A stretch of 36,535 bases of DNA from the NCBI GenBank assembly GCA_024639825.1, contig JAHEGH010000018.1:10424-46958 (forward strand), read 5' to 3'. The translations under genes were made by a program, and so were the position numbers. Shown here piece after piece: positions 1 through 7,354 of the stretch. The notes under the pieces were generated by a model that made no database searches, was not told where the DNA came from, and worked only from the letters and a program-made list of their open reading frames with translations. Within the stretch, counting starts at the first letter, position 1. The number at the start of each line of letters is the position of its first letter. The DNA is from Gammaproteobacteria bacterium (lineage in GTDB: Bacteria; Pseudomonadota; Gammaproteobacteria; Steroidobacterales; Woeseiaceae).

Positions 1-40
1 TCGGGCCTGAAGGTTGGTTCGGGCCTGAAGGCCCTCCTAC
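1..40 (-). repeat. REP-like palindrome with GTAG head
   Basis: On the minus strand this reads GTAGGAGGGCCTTCAGGCCC, a GTAG tetranucleotide followed by a perfect hairpin (GGGCCT/AGGCCC, bases 21-34). The arm TCGGGCCTGAAGG occurs twice as a direct repeat (1-13 and 19-31), so a second, partial copy is cut by the window edge. The GTAG head plus hairpin is the layout of REP elements mobilised by RAYT (TnpA-REP) transposases; no such transposase is in the window. It lies just upstream of comM, and a related element sits at the comM stop codon. Confidence 0.6.
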
Positions 41-68
41 TATTATTTATTTGGCCAAGGAGGGCCTG

Positions 69-1571
69 ATGAGTCTCGCGATTCTCCACTGCCGTGCTCA
101 GTATGGGACGGCGGCGCCCCCTGTCACAATCGAGGTGTTCCTCTCGGGTGGGCTGCCCGCTTTTACCATCGTGGGCATGGCCGAAACTGCGGTTCGCGAG
201 AGCAAAGACAGGGTCCGTGGCGCGCTCATGAGTTCTGGCTTCGAGTTTCCACAACAGCGCATCACTATCAGCCTTGGTCCTGCAGAAATGCGGAAAGCGG
301 GCGGTCGCTACGACCTGCCTATCGCACTGGGCATCCTGGCTGCTCGCAAGCAGTTTCCCCTGGCTGCCCTTAATGATGTGGAGTGCTACGGCGAACTTGC
401 CCTCAACGGTGAGCTGCGCCCGGTTTCGGGATTGCTGCCGGCTGTACTCAGGGCTCATGAGTCCGGTCGAAGCGTCATTGTGCCGCGAGACAACGCGCCT
501 GAAGTCGCCCTCTCCGGCGCCGCTGTTGTTCCGGCCGCATCGCTGCTCGAAGTGACTGCGCACCTTGCGGGTCAGGAACGCATCGATCTGGCACGGCCTG
601 CGGATCCGGAGCCTGATGCGGGGCAGTCTCCGGACCTTGTCGACGTGAAAGGGCAGCAACATGCGAAGCGAGCGCTGGAGATAGCGGCGGCGGGCAATCA
701 CAACCTGTTGCTAATCGGTCCGCCCGGAACGGGCAAGAGCATGCTGTCGAGGCGACTACCGGGCCTGCTGCCGTTGATGTCGAATCAGGAAGCGCTCGAA
801 ACAGCTGCCGTCAAATCTATCGCCGGCACGCCAACTATTGCAGCGCAATGGCTTAAGCGACCATTTCGTGCGCCACATCACACGGCATCGGCTGCCGCAC
901 TTGTTGGGGGTGGGCCAACGCTCAGTCCCGGCGAGATTTCGCGCGCACACAACGGCGTTTTGTTTCTGGACGAACTGCCTGAATTTAATCGCAATGTTCT
1001 TGAGGCTCTGAGAGAGCCGCTGGAGACCGGTTCCATTACTATCGCCCGAGCCGGCATGCAGGCGGAATTTCCGGCGCGCTTCCAGCTTGTTGCCGCGATG
1101 AATCCCTGTCCCTGCGGCTACTTCGGCGACAGCAAGTCCGACTGTCGCTGCAGCCGCGACCGCGTGGTGAGTTACAGGAACAAGATTTCAGGACCACTGC
1201 TTGATCGCATCGATCTGCATGTCGCGGTATTGCAACCGTCGACCGGGATGCTTCGCGACGATAACCCAGACGGCGAAAACAGTGCCACGGTGGCGGCGCG
1301 TGTCGCGCATGTATGGCGCCAGCAGATCGAGCGCTCCGGTGTGGCTAATGCCCGGCTGGAAGGAAAGGAGCTTGCTGCCGTGTGTGAGATCGATGACCAA
1401 TGCTGGTCGTTGCTCGAAAGTGCGGCAGAGCGCTTCAACCTGTCGGCGCGTGCTCATCAGCGTATCCTGCGCGTGTCGCGGACGATTGCCGATCTGGCCG
1501 GGCGAAAAAAAATAGCGCCTCCGCATGTCGCAGAGGCACTATCTCTAAGGTGTCTTGACAGACGATGGTAG
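69..1571 (+). CDS. comM: YifB/ComM-family Mg-chelatase-like AAA+ ATPase
   Basis: 500-residue cytoplasmic AAA+ protein. It has an N-terminal Lon/S5-like ChlI domain (about residues 15-160), Walker A GPPGTGKS at 217-224, Walker B VLFLDELPEF near 297-306, a cysteine cluster (NPCPCGYFGD followed by CRCS) and a C-terminal Mg-chelatase helical domain. Family knowledge: ComM is a hexameric branch-migration helicase that helps integrate incoming DNA during natural transformation. The ATG at 69 is chosen because AAGGAGG (57-63) sits five bases upstream and the family begins MSLAI; an upstream in-frame TTG at 51 has no such support. The TAG stop lies inside the GTAG head of a REP-like element, so the C-terminus may have been shaped by that element. 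The minor pilin operon nearby fits a competence role, but no other competence gene is visible. Confidence 0.95.
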   Translation: MSLAILHCRAQYGTAAPPVTIEVFLSGGLPAFTIVGMAETAVRESKDRVRGALMSSGFEFPQQRITISLGPAEMRKAGGRYDLPIALGILAARKQFPLAALNDVECYGELALNGELRPVSGLLPAVLRAHESGRSVIVPRDNAPEVALSGAAVVPAASLLEVTAHLAGQERIDLARPADPEPDAGQSPDLVDVKGQQHAKRALEIAAAGNHNLLLIGPPGTGKSMLSRRLPGLLPLMSNQEALETAAVKSIAGTPTIAAQWLKRPFRAPHHTASAAALVGGGPTLSPGEISRAHNGVLFLDELPEFNRNVLEALREPLETGSITIARAGMQAEFPARFQLVAAMNPCPCGYFGDSKSDCRCSRDRVVSYRNKISGPLLDRIDLHVAVLQPSTGMLRDDNPDGENSATVAARVAHVWRQQIERSGVANARLEGKELAAVCEIDDQCWSLLESAAERFNLSARAHQRILRVSRTIADLAGRKKIAPPHVAEALSLRCLDRRW

Positions 1572-1611
1572 GAGCGGTTTCAGCCGCGCTTCGGGCGTGC
1601 GAGCCCTCCCG
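1568..1611 (+). repeat. REP-like element overlapping the comM stop
   Basis: GTAG (1568-1571) is followed by the hairpin GCGGTTTCAGCCGC (1574-1587), then by a second small stem GGGC/GCCC (1593-1596 with 1603-1606). The element fills the gap between the convergent comM and cytochrome c genes and may act as a bidirectional transcription end. The comM stop codon TAG is bases 2-4 of the GTAG head. It shares the GTAGGAG-plus-hairpin layout with the element at 1-40, on the opposite strand. Confidence 0.6.
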
Positions 1612-1613
1612 GA

Positions 1614-2126
1614 CTAGCTTGATTCGGAGACCATATATTCAACCGCGTCTGCCACTTCTTCATCGGACAGATCCAGTCGAGCGCCCTTGGCCGGCATGAT
1701 CCCGGCGCTGCCCTGAAAGCCCTCAATCGCGTGCCGTACGAGGACGTCCATTCCCTGGGCAATACGATCGGTCCACTGCGCGGCGTCACCGGTTTTCGGT
1801 GCACCGGCGACACCAAGGCCGTGGCATGCGTTACATGCTGAGTTGTATACCTGCGATCCTGTCATGGCCGCTGCCACCGGCTCCGGCGTGGTGGTGGCCT
1901 CGACGACGGGGCCACTGGCTTCCGTTTCTTCGCCGGGCAGGTACACCTTACCAACCGGGGCGATGCTCTCCGCTATTGCTGCCTGGTACTCCGCTGCGTC
2001 GCGCGTGTAAACGCCCTGCGTCCGATCGGACATCTCCATGGCCAGCACGAGGATCGCGAGCGCGATCGCGGCAAGCACACCGATAACGAGGGAATACATG
2101 TCAAAAAATTTCTGGTCCCGACTCAA
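1614..2126 (-). CDS. Membrane-anchored c-type cytochrome, cytochrome c5-like
   Basis: 170 residues. An uncleaved N-terminal membrane segment (about residues 12-31) tethers a low-complexity linker rich in E, P, T and A (about 60-88) and a C-terminal class I cytochrome domain. Haem is attached at C98-N-A-C101-H102, and Met144 in the MPAKG motif is the likely sixth ligand. The domain would sit in the periplasm and shuttle electrons, probably to a terminal oxidase. The TTG start at 2126 is preferred: a GGAG lies seven bases upstream and the QKFFDMYS leader is what I recall for this family. The ATG at codon 10 has no ribosome-binding site. The gene is monocistronic and convergent with comM. The redox partner cannot be told from the sequence. 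Confidence 0.88.
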   Translation of the reverse strand: MSRDQKFFDMYSLVIGVLAAIALAILVLAMEMSDRTQGVYTRDAAEYQAAIAESIAPVGKVYLPGEETEASGPVVEATTTPEPVAAAMTGSQVYNSACNACHGLGVAGAPKTGDAAQWTDRIAQGMDVLVRHAIEGFQGSAGIMPAKGARLDLSDEEVADAVEYMVSESS

Positions 2127-2158
2127 CTGACTGCTCCGGAGCTTGAGTTAAAAAGTTG

Positions 2159-2196
2159 CAACCGGACAGAGCGTCCGGTTGAAGCGGGCGATTATA
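2159..2196 (-). promoter_or_regulatory. Putative promoter and 5' hairpin for the cytochrome c gene
   Basis: On the minus strand a perfect TATAAT (2191-2196) is followed about ten bases later by a 9-bp perfect stem, CAACCGGAC/GTCCGGTTG (2159-2167 with 2173-2181) and loop AGAGC, then a short T-run (AACTTTTTAA). If TATAAT is the -10 element, the hairpin lies at the very 5' end of the transcript, suggesting mRNA stabilisation or attenuation. No convincing -35 is visible. Confidence 0.4.
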
Positions 2197-2223
2197 TAAC
2201 AACAATGCGCCCTAAAGGGCAGT

Positions 2224-2379
2224 ATGAAAACTGATGGGTACCTCTCGCTGTTCGGCTGGCAGATCCAGTTTGAGTACGCGGCATCCGGGGACCATTGCGG
2301 TCCGGAGGGGTATCGTGACTTTGCCGAATTCCAGCGCAAGGCCGTCGACGCGGTTGAGCAAGCCTTCATAATCCAGTAA
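2224..2379 (+). CDS. Small hypothetical protein, 51 residues
   Basis: An ATG-initiated 51-codon frame that begins MKTDGYLSLFGWQIQF and ends VEQAFIIQ. It has no membrane segment and no recognised domain. Third codon positions are GC-rich like the neighbouring genes, aromatic residues are well spread, and a weak AAGGG lies a few bases upstream. It fills the otherwise empty space between the cytochrome promoter and the arsR operator. An opposing 73-codon minus-strand frame over the same DNA has an implausible composition and is not favoured. Whether it is expressed is open; I do not recognise the protein. Confidence 0.42.
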   Translation: MKTDGYLSLFGWQIQFEYAASGDHCGPEGYRDFAEFQRKAVDAVEQAFIIQ

Positions 2380-2397
2380 ACGCTAAATTATGGACTT

Positions 2398-2421
2398 CTA
2401 ATATAATATTCCTTATATTAG
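2398..2421 (+). promoter_or_regulatory. Perfect inverted-repeat operator overlapping the arsR promoter
   Basis: CTAATATAA (2398-2406) and TTATATTAG (2413-2421) form a perfect 9-bp inverted repeat around a 6-base spacer. A consensus -10 hexamer TATAAT (2402-2407) lies inside it, and the repeat ends at the GGGGG ribosome-binding site (2421-2425) of the downstream repressor gene. ArsR/BigR proteins bind AT-rich dyads of this sort, so the repressor probably controls its own operon by blocking RNA polymerase. The geometry is seen directly; the binding is inference. Confidence 0.75.
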
Positions 2422-2427
2422 GGGGCT

Positions 2428-2769
2428 ATGAACGCCAGAGACAGCAAGACAAGTCCGGCCAGCGATATGCAGCTGCACGCTGCGGACGCGGCCGGCCTGA
2501 TGAAGGCTCTCGGCAACGAGAGTCGGCTGATGATCCTGTGTTTGCTGGCCGAAGGAGAGCGGTCCGTTAGCGAGCTAAATGCGATTGTGCCCCTGAGCCA
2601 GTCAGCCCTTTCACAACAGCTCGCACGCCTGCGCCAGCAAGGCCTGGTTGATACGCGCCGCGAATCACAGACAATCTACTATTCGTTGAATGCAGGGCCT
2701 ACCGACCGGATAATTAATTTGCTGCACGATATCTATTGCGGGTCCGCAGACTGCGCGACCGGGGAGTAA
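2428..2769 (+). CDS. ArsR-family persulfide-sensing repressor, BigR/SqrR/YgaV type
   Basis: 113-residue winged-helix repressor of the ArsR/SmtB family. The recognition region reads LSQSALSQQLARLRQQGLVDTRRE (56-79) followed by the wing strand QTIYYSL. Two cysteines, Cys38 in RLMILCLL and Cys104 in DIYC, are 66 residues apart, the same spacing as the Cys41/Cys107 pair of SqrR and Cys42/Cys108 of BigR. In those proteins the pair forms a disulfide or polysulfide bridge in response to sulfane sulfur and releases DNA. A further Cys109 lies in the tail. The gene is cotranscribed with a DUF302 gene three bases downstream and preceded by a perfect dyad. A sulfide:quinone oxidoreductase 8 kb away is a plausible but unproven target. 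Confidence 0.87.
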   Translation: MNARDSKTSPASDMQLHAADAAGLMKALGNESRLMILCLLAEGERSVSELNAIVPLSQSALSQQLARLRQQGLVDTRRESQTIYYSLNAGPTDRIINLLHDIYCGSADCATGE

Positions 2770-2772
2770 ATC

Positions 2773-3165
2773 ATGAGTTCAGAATTTGGCTTCGGCAAAG
2801 TTGTCGAGGAATCCTTTGACGGTGCCATCCAGAAAGTGACGGCGGAGCTCGAGAAGGAAGGCTTTGGTGTCTTGTCGGATATCGACGTTGCCGCCAAGAT
2901 GAAAGCGAAGCTCGACAAGGATATGCCCGGCTACCGGATTCTCGGCGCCTGCAACCCGGCGCTTGCCTACCAGGCCATTTCGGCTGTCGATGACATCGGT
3001 CTGCTGCTGCCGTGCAATGTGCTGGTTCGCGAAGACGCGGACGGCAAGGTTCACGTCGACTTCATGGATCCGGAGAGCGTCCTGGCCCTGGTCAATGACC
3101 CCGGCGTAACGCCCCTCGCGCAGGAGGTCAAAGGCCGCCTGCAACGTGTGATGGCGGCCCTTTAG
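2773..3165 (+). CDS. DUF302 family protein
   Basis: 130 residues covering a single DUF302 domain, recognised from the FGFGKVVEESFDGAI opening, the PGYRILGACNPALAYQA centre and the IGLLLPCNVLVRED segment that follow one another in this family. No signal peptide or membrane span is seen, so it is probably cytoplasmic. Its function is unknown. DUF302 proteins often occur beside sulfur-oxidation genes and BigR-type regulators, and here the gene follows such a regulator by three bases with GGGGAG as ribosome-binding site, so both should be induced together by sulfide or persulfide. Cysteines lie in the GACNP and LPCNV motifs and could be functional. Confidence 0.87.
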   Translation: MSSEFGFGKVVEESFDGAIQKVTAELEKEGFGVLSDIDVAAKMKAKLDKDMPGYRILGACNPALAYQAISAVDDIGLLLPCNVLVREDADGKVHVDFMDPESVLALVNDPGVTPLAQEVKGRLQRVMAAL

Positions 3166-3172
3166 GTTTTAC

Positions 3173-3640
3173 CTACCAGCAATTGTCCGAAGCGCCGGTT
3201 TTCCCTTTTGTGCCTGCGTGCGTAACCGACAGGCTGCCGCAGTAAGTGTCGCGGCTGAGCTGGCCGTTCAAAGGCGCAGCCGTTACGGTCCAGGTCGTTG
3301 CCGTTACGTTCGACAAAGACAGCGAGTAGACAGCCTGTGCATCACCGGCGACCGTCGAGTTGCCATCATCGTCCACAACGTGAGGATCGGCCGGAAAGCC
3401 AAGGTCCGTCAGGTCCGCGGTATAGCGCTTGTTGTCCATAAAGAACTGCTGCTGCCTGTCGGCGATCTGCAGCAAGGTGTTGTGCGCCACGGTTCGCTTG
3501 GCCTTGATGACGTATCGCTGGTACGACGGATACGCGAACGCTGAAATGATGGCGATGATCGCAACGACCACCATCAGCTCGATCAGTGTCACGCCGAACT
3601 GCCCGCGCCGGTTTGTTGTGTGTGTGCTATTCATTGGCAT
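3173..3640 (-). CDS. pilE: Type IV minor pilin PilE
   Basis: 155-residue prepilin. A short basic leader ends at Gly16, followed by VTLIELMVVVAIIAIISAF: the processing site for prepilin peptidase PilD, with Glu at +5 of the mature protein and the usual hydrophobic stalk helix. The +1 residue is Val rather than the common Phe. Two C-terminal cysteines (TYCGSL and DNCW) can form the pilin D-loop disulfide. It is the last gene of the minor pilin operon: its ATG overlaps the pilY1 stop by one base (TAATG), implying translational coupling. Minor pilins prime pilus assembly with PilY1 at the tip. The gene converges on the DUF302 gene seven bases away. Confidence 0.92.
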   Translation of the reverse strand: MPMNSTHTTNRRGQFGVTLIELMVVVAIIAIISAFAYPSYQRYVIKAKRTVAHNTLLQIADRQQQFFMDNKRYTADLTDLGFPADPHVVDDDGNSTVAGDAQAVYSLSLSNVTATTWTVTAAPLNGQLSRDTYCGSLSVTHAGTKGKTGASDNCW

Positions 3641-6600
3641 TACAGATCCTTATCTTCGGCCAGGTGCCAGAAGGTACGCCAGCGAGTGGTCGCGTCGAGA
3701 TTGTCGATCTGCAGGTCCGGCCGCAGAATCTTGTTTGGCGGTACCGAGACCACCTCGGCGGGAATGCCCAGCGACTGGAGCTCGACACTCCGGTCCGAAT
3801 TGGAGTGCGGCTGGTCCGGATTGCTCGGGTCATCGTCACTGGTGTCGTAGTTGATCACTGCGGTGGCATCCTGCAGTGCGACGGCGTAAAGACGGCCCGC
3901 ACCTTCGCTCGGCGCACAGGCCGTTGCGCCAGCGCCTGACCTCGGTAGATACGTCGTAAAGAACGTCTTGCCCGTAACCGTGAGCGCCGTGGCGAGCACT
4001 TTCTCACCAGGTTCTGTCAGCCCGAGGGCCCAGCCTTTGCTCAGGTCGATCGAACAGGGACTGGACGATTGCAGGCAGTTACTCGTGACGTCGCCCAGCT
4101 GCGATACCAGGATGCTCTCATCCACGCCGCTGCCAGGCGCCGTGTGCCGGTCCTTGATCATGAATGCGTAGTTCGAGGTCAGCCCACCCCGGTCGAGGGG
4201 GTCCGGGCGGTTGCCGGAGCCGATTACGACCGCGTCGAACATACCATTACCATCCTTGCTCGGCACAAGGTCAGGGCGATGGAAGAAACGCCGGTCGTTC
4301 ACGATCCCGCCTGAGGCGTGGCGGCCCAGAGATGCGAGTTGCGTGAGCTTCCAGCGTGACGTGTCCTGGCCATGAATGTCGGCGCGCCAGACATTGCCGC
4401 CGGTATCGCCAACGACGATGCGATCAGTGAAACTATCACCGTCGGTATCGCCCACTGATAGCGTGGATGGAATGCTGTCGGTCAGGCGAGGGTGCTCGAA
4501 TACGGTCGAAGCTGACCCGCCGCTGCCACGTATAGCCTTCCAGATAAGCTGGCCCGTTTCGGCATTCACAACATAAATGGCGTTGCCTTCCGAATCATCG
4601 GTGCCGACTGCGCCACGGCTATCCTTGTTCATATCGTAGCCGCCGGCAAACATGATGGCCGGGGTTGGACCGCTCGGCGTATTGACGAGACCGACACGGG
4701 GATTGGAGAACGTGTAGCCAAGTTCGCTGAAGTCGCCGCTTTTCTCAATCGTCCACATGAGTTTCGGCGACTCGGGATTCGTGATATCGAACGCATAGTA
4801 GGCCTTGCCACCACGGCGCATACCGACGTAGAGATAGACCTTGTCACCGTCGCTCGCAATGATGGAGCCGTCCTGATTCACATCCAGCATAAAAGCGACG
4901 GGCGCGCCGTCGACGGTATAGGGATGCGTCATCCCGGTGCCATTCGCCCGCAGGACGCTTTGCGCCGCCATCGCACGACGTGGCATGAAAGCCCAGACTT
5001 CTTCGCCGCTCTCTGCGCCACCGCCGGTGGTATTGCGAATCATGCGTAACAGGCCGTCGTTTGACGCTACCGCGAGATAAATCGCCGGGTTGCCGGGATT
5101 CGAATAGCCTGCAATTGAACCGTAATTCAACGGTAGTGGTCGGGAGTGCAGGGCATCACCGAAGATCCAGTCCCGCGCCTCGTCCTTTTCGCCATTGCCA
5201 TCGAGGTCATCGATATCGAGGCCGCGCGCGTAGGCAATGAGCTCGGCGGACTCCGTGACAGTGGCTGCGTTAAAGTCGGATTGCAGGTTCGCCGCCGTAA
5301 CCAGGTCAACATTCAGGTTGGCCAGCGAGGTCGATGAGCGGTCATAGTAAATTGTACGTCCGCCGAGACCGTTCGCTTCCTGGGGGCTGCCCGACAAGAA
5401 GCCAGGAATGCGCTGGCCCGCACCGCCACGGGCGACCACGCGGCCGTCACGGCCAGCGACTTCACCCGCATCGAGGTCAGGCGGCGGAAGGGCTGCCGGA
5501 ACCGTCCAGCTGGTCAGTGCGCCGAAGCGAATTCGGCCATCTGCGGCGATAGCCGGTGTGCCCGTTGCATCAACCAGCGCCGCATCGGCTGTCGAATCGT
5601 TGGCACCAGCGAGCTTGAGTTTCTTGACGTTGCCCACCCAGTACGGTCGCGCTTGTGCGTCAACCTGGAACAGCGCGATGTAGACGTTGTCCGTAATCTC
5701 CGCGCGGTTGAATACGTTCACAGGAACCGACGCTGCAACGAAGGTCGTGCTGACACTCAGGATCTGTTTGAAAATTTCCTGCAGTGTGGCCACGAGTTCA
5801 TCGGGGTTCTCGGAAAGCACCAGGGGTACACCGGTGCCGCCAGCGCGCGCATAGCCGCGCGTCGTTGTGTTGACCTTGGTGCCGTCAACTACGAAGTAGG
5901 AAACGACATTTTGTTTGTCATCGATGTCCGGAGCCGAGCCATAATTGCCGTTGGCCAGATCGGCATCATTCAGGTACTGAACGACGTCGGGGAACTGTTG
6001 CTGCGATGAGCCGAAGCCACCCGACGATATGGGTGCCTCAATCGCGGCATCCGAGTCATCTTCCTGGTTCGAGACCTGGAACAGGAAATTAACCGTGTAG
6101 ATCTTCGAACATGCACCGGCGGCATTGATTGGGCTCACATAGCTAGGCTTGATCTTGGCACCCTGCTCGATGGTCGTGTCCCAGGAGATCGCGGGATGAT
6201 CGACGTCGAGATTTGTTCGAAAATCCGACGCATAGTCGCTGTAGCCATTGTGTGCGTTGTAGACGCCTTGTCCGGTCAGGTAGCGGAAGAACTCGAAGAA
6301 GAGTTCCTTGCCCTGGTAGGAATGACTGACGTTGCCCTGGGGTGTCGGCATGGAGTCAACCAGTGTATGAAAGCGAGCCTTGGCACCGTTAGCGTCGCCC
6401 TTGACGAAGGAGTCGAAGCCCATCGCGATGTAGCCGCCGTTGCTGCAATTGGTGCGGCCAAAGCCTTCGCAATTATTGTTATTGTCGTGATTGAGCATCA
6501 GGCCGACACGAACGCCTTCCAGCGGATCAAAGACCTTGCGGAGCGCGCCTTTCAGAACGTCGAAGAACGTATACGACCCCTTGACGGGCATATAACCTTC

Positions 6601-6816
6601 CTTGATGAGCGTGTCGCACTCGTTGCCATTACAGGCAGTAGAGCCCAGGTTCGGGCGATAGTCGAGCGAGAACATGACCATGGGTTCACTGCCGGCTGGC
6701 AGGCCGGCACCCGGATTCATGTAGACATCGGTGTCGTCGGCATGAGTGGATCCAATCGTCAGGATCAATGCGGCAAACGATGCGGTCAGTGCGGCTTTTA
6801 GTGGCTTGGTAGGCAT
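3640..6816 (-). CDS. pilY1: Type IV pilus tip adhesin/assembly protein PilY1
   Basis: 1058 residues from the ATG at 6816; an upstream TTG at 6834 is less likely because MPTKPLKAALTASFAALI then forms a standard signal peptide ending near THA. The N-terminal third occupies the place of the von Willebrand A domain, but its first strand reads VMFSLDYRPNLGS, without the DxSxS metal site. The C-terminal half is the PilC/PilY1 beta-propeller. Candidate calcium loops are DLDGNGEKDE (about residue 545), DVNQDG (about 650) and DTDGDSFTD (about 795). PilY1 is exported, sits at the pilus tip and promotes extension, adhesion and surface sensing. It lies between pilX and pilE in the conserved operon order. 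Confidence 0.92.
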   Translation of the reverse strand: MPTKPLKAALTASFAALILTIGSTHADDTDVYMNPGAGLPAGSEPMVMFSLDYRPNLGSTACNGNECDTLIKEGYMPVKGSYTFFDVLKGALRKVFDPLEGVRVGLMLNHDNNNNCEGFGRTNCSNGGYIAMGFDSFVKGDANGAKARFHTLVDSMPTPQGNVSHSYQGKELFFEFFRYLTGQGVYNAHNGYSDYASDFRTNLDVDHPAISWDTTIEQGAKIKPSYVSPINAAGACSKIYTVNFLFQVSNQEDDSDAAIEAPISSGGFGSSQQQFPDVVQYLNDADLANGNYGSAPDIDDKQNVVSYFVVDGTKVNTTTRGYARAGGTGVPLVLSENPDELVATLQEIFKQILSVSTTFVAASVPVNVFNRAEITDNVYIALFQVDAQARPYWVGNVKKLKLAGANDSTADAALVDATGTPAIAADGRIRFGALTSWTVPAALPPPDLDAGEVAGRDGRVVARGGAGQRIPGFLSGSPQEANGLGGRTIYYDRSSTSLANLNVDLVTAANLQSDFNAATVTESAELIAYARGLDIDDLDGNGEKDEARDWIFGDALHSRPLPLNYGSIAGYSNPGNPAIYLAVASNDGLLRMIRNTTGGGAESGEEVWAFMPRRAMAAQSVLRANGTGMTHPYTVDGAPVAFMLDVNQDGSIIASDGDKVYLYVGMRRGGKAYYAFDITNPESPKLMWTIEKSGDFSELGYTFSNPRVGLVNTPSGPTPAIMFAGGYDMNKDSRGAVGTDDSEGNAIYVVNAETGQLIWKAIRGSGGSASTVFEHPRLTDSIPSTLSVGDTDGDSFTDRIVVGDTGGNVWRADIHGQDTSRWKLTQLASLGRHASGGIVNDRRFFHRPDLVPSKDGNGMFDAVVIGSGNRPDPLDRGGLTSNYAFMIKDRHTAPGSGVDESILVSQLGDVTSNCLQSSSPCSIDLSKGWALGLTEPGEKVLATALTVTGKTFFTTYLPRSGAGATACAPSEGAGRLYAVALQDATAVINYDTSDDDPSNPDQPHSNSDRSVELQSLGIPAEVVSVPPNKILRPDLQIDNLDATTRWRTFWHLAEDKDL

Positions 6817-6840
6817 ACCGGTATCTCTACTCAATGAAAT

Positions 6841-7353
6841 CTATAGCTTCGGCACAAGAACGAGGACACCTTCGGTAACCTGTTCGTGGCCGAGCCCTTC
6901 GTCTGTTCGGTCATACGTCGTGATAACGCGAAATGAAGCGCTGCTGAATTTATCGATGCTGGTTTCGACCACACGCGGCGGTGGACGGAAAATGGTGCCG
7001 ATCCTCTCGACGCGCGCGCTAATATGGTCGTTCGCAATAGCGCTTGCCAGAATCGCGTTGGTGACAGGCAGGTCATTGCGGTTACAGCCCGTTTCACCCG
7101 CCGTACATGCGGTGTAACCCGTTTGACCAACAACCGGCGTAGACGCAGGGCTGGCAACAATCGCATCGGCCAGTGCCTGTGCAGCCTGGCCGGCTGCAAC
7201 ACGCGACTCTTCGTTCTGCGCCATGAACAGGCCGATATTGCTGGACCGCATCGACGAGATCGTGAACAGCGTAATGGCAACAAGGAACATCAGCGCAATC
7301 ACGAGAATCGCGCCACCCTGTTTATGTCTCGATGACAAGGAAGAATCTTTCAT
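6841..7353 (-). CDS. pilX: Type IV minor pilin PilX
   Basis: 170 residues. A basic leader (SSRHKQGG) is followed by AILVIALMFLVAITLFTISSM, the hydrophobic stalk. As in PilX proteins generally, and in contrast to the other pilins here, there is no Glu at +5. The globular part carries a cysteine pair (YTACTAGETGCNR). It joins PilV, PilW and FimT/FimU in the priming complex below PilY1. The stop of pilW lies two bases upstream of its start region and pilY1 follows within 25 bases, so it is part of one transcript. Confidence 0.86.
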   Translation of the reverse strand: MKDSSLSSRHKQGGAILVIALMFLVAITLFTISSMRSSNIGLFMAQNEESRVAAGQAAQALADAIVASPASTPVVGQTGYTACTAGETGCNRNDLPVTNAILASAIANDHISARVERIGTIFRPPPRVVETSIDKFSSASFRVITTYDRTDEGLGHEQVTEGVLVLVPKL

Positions 7354-7354
7354 A

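Noticed and set aside
2148-2369. 73-codon minus-strand frame opposite the 51-residue small ORF
   Set aside because: Its composition is unnatural (scattered Cys, Trp, Pro) and it runs through the promoter and hairpin of the cytochrome gene; the plus-strand frame fits better.
6196-6801. 201-codon plus-strand frame opposite pilY1
   Set aside because: It is an antisense shadow of the pilY1 reading frame with no ribosome-binding site or domain.
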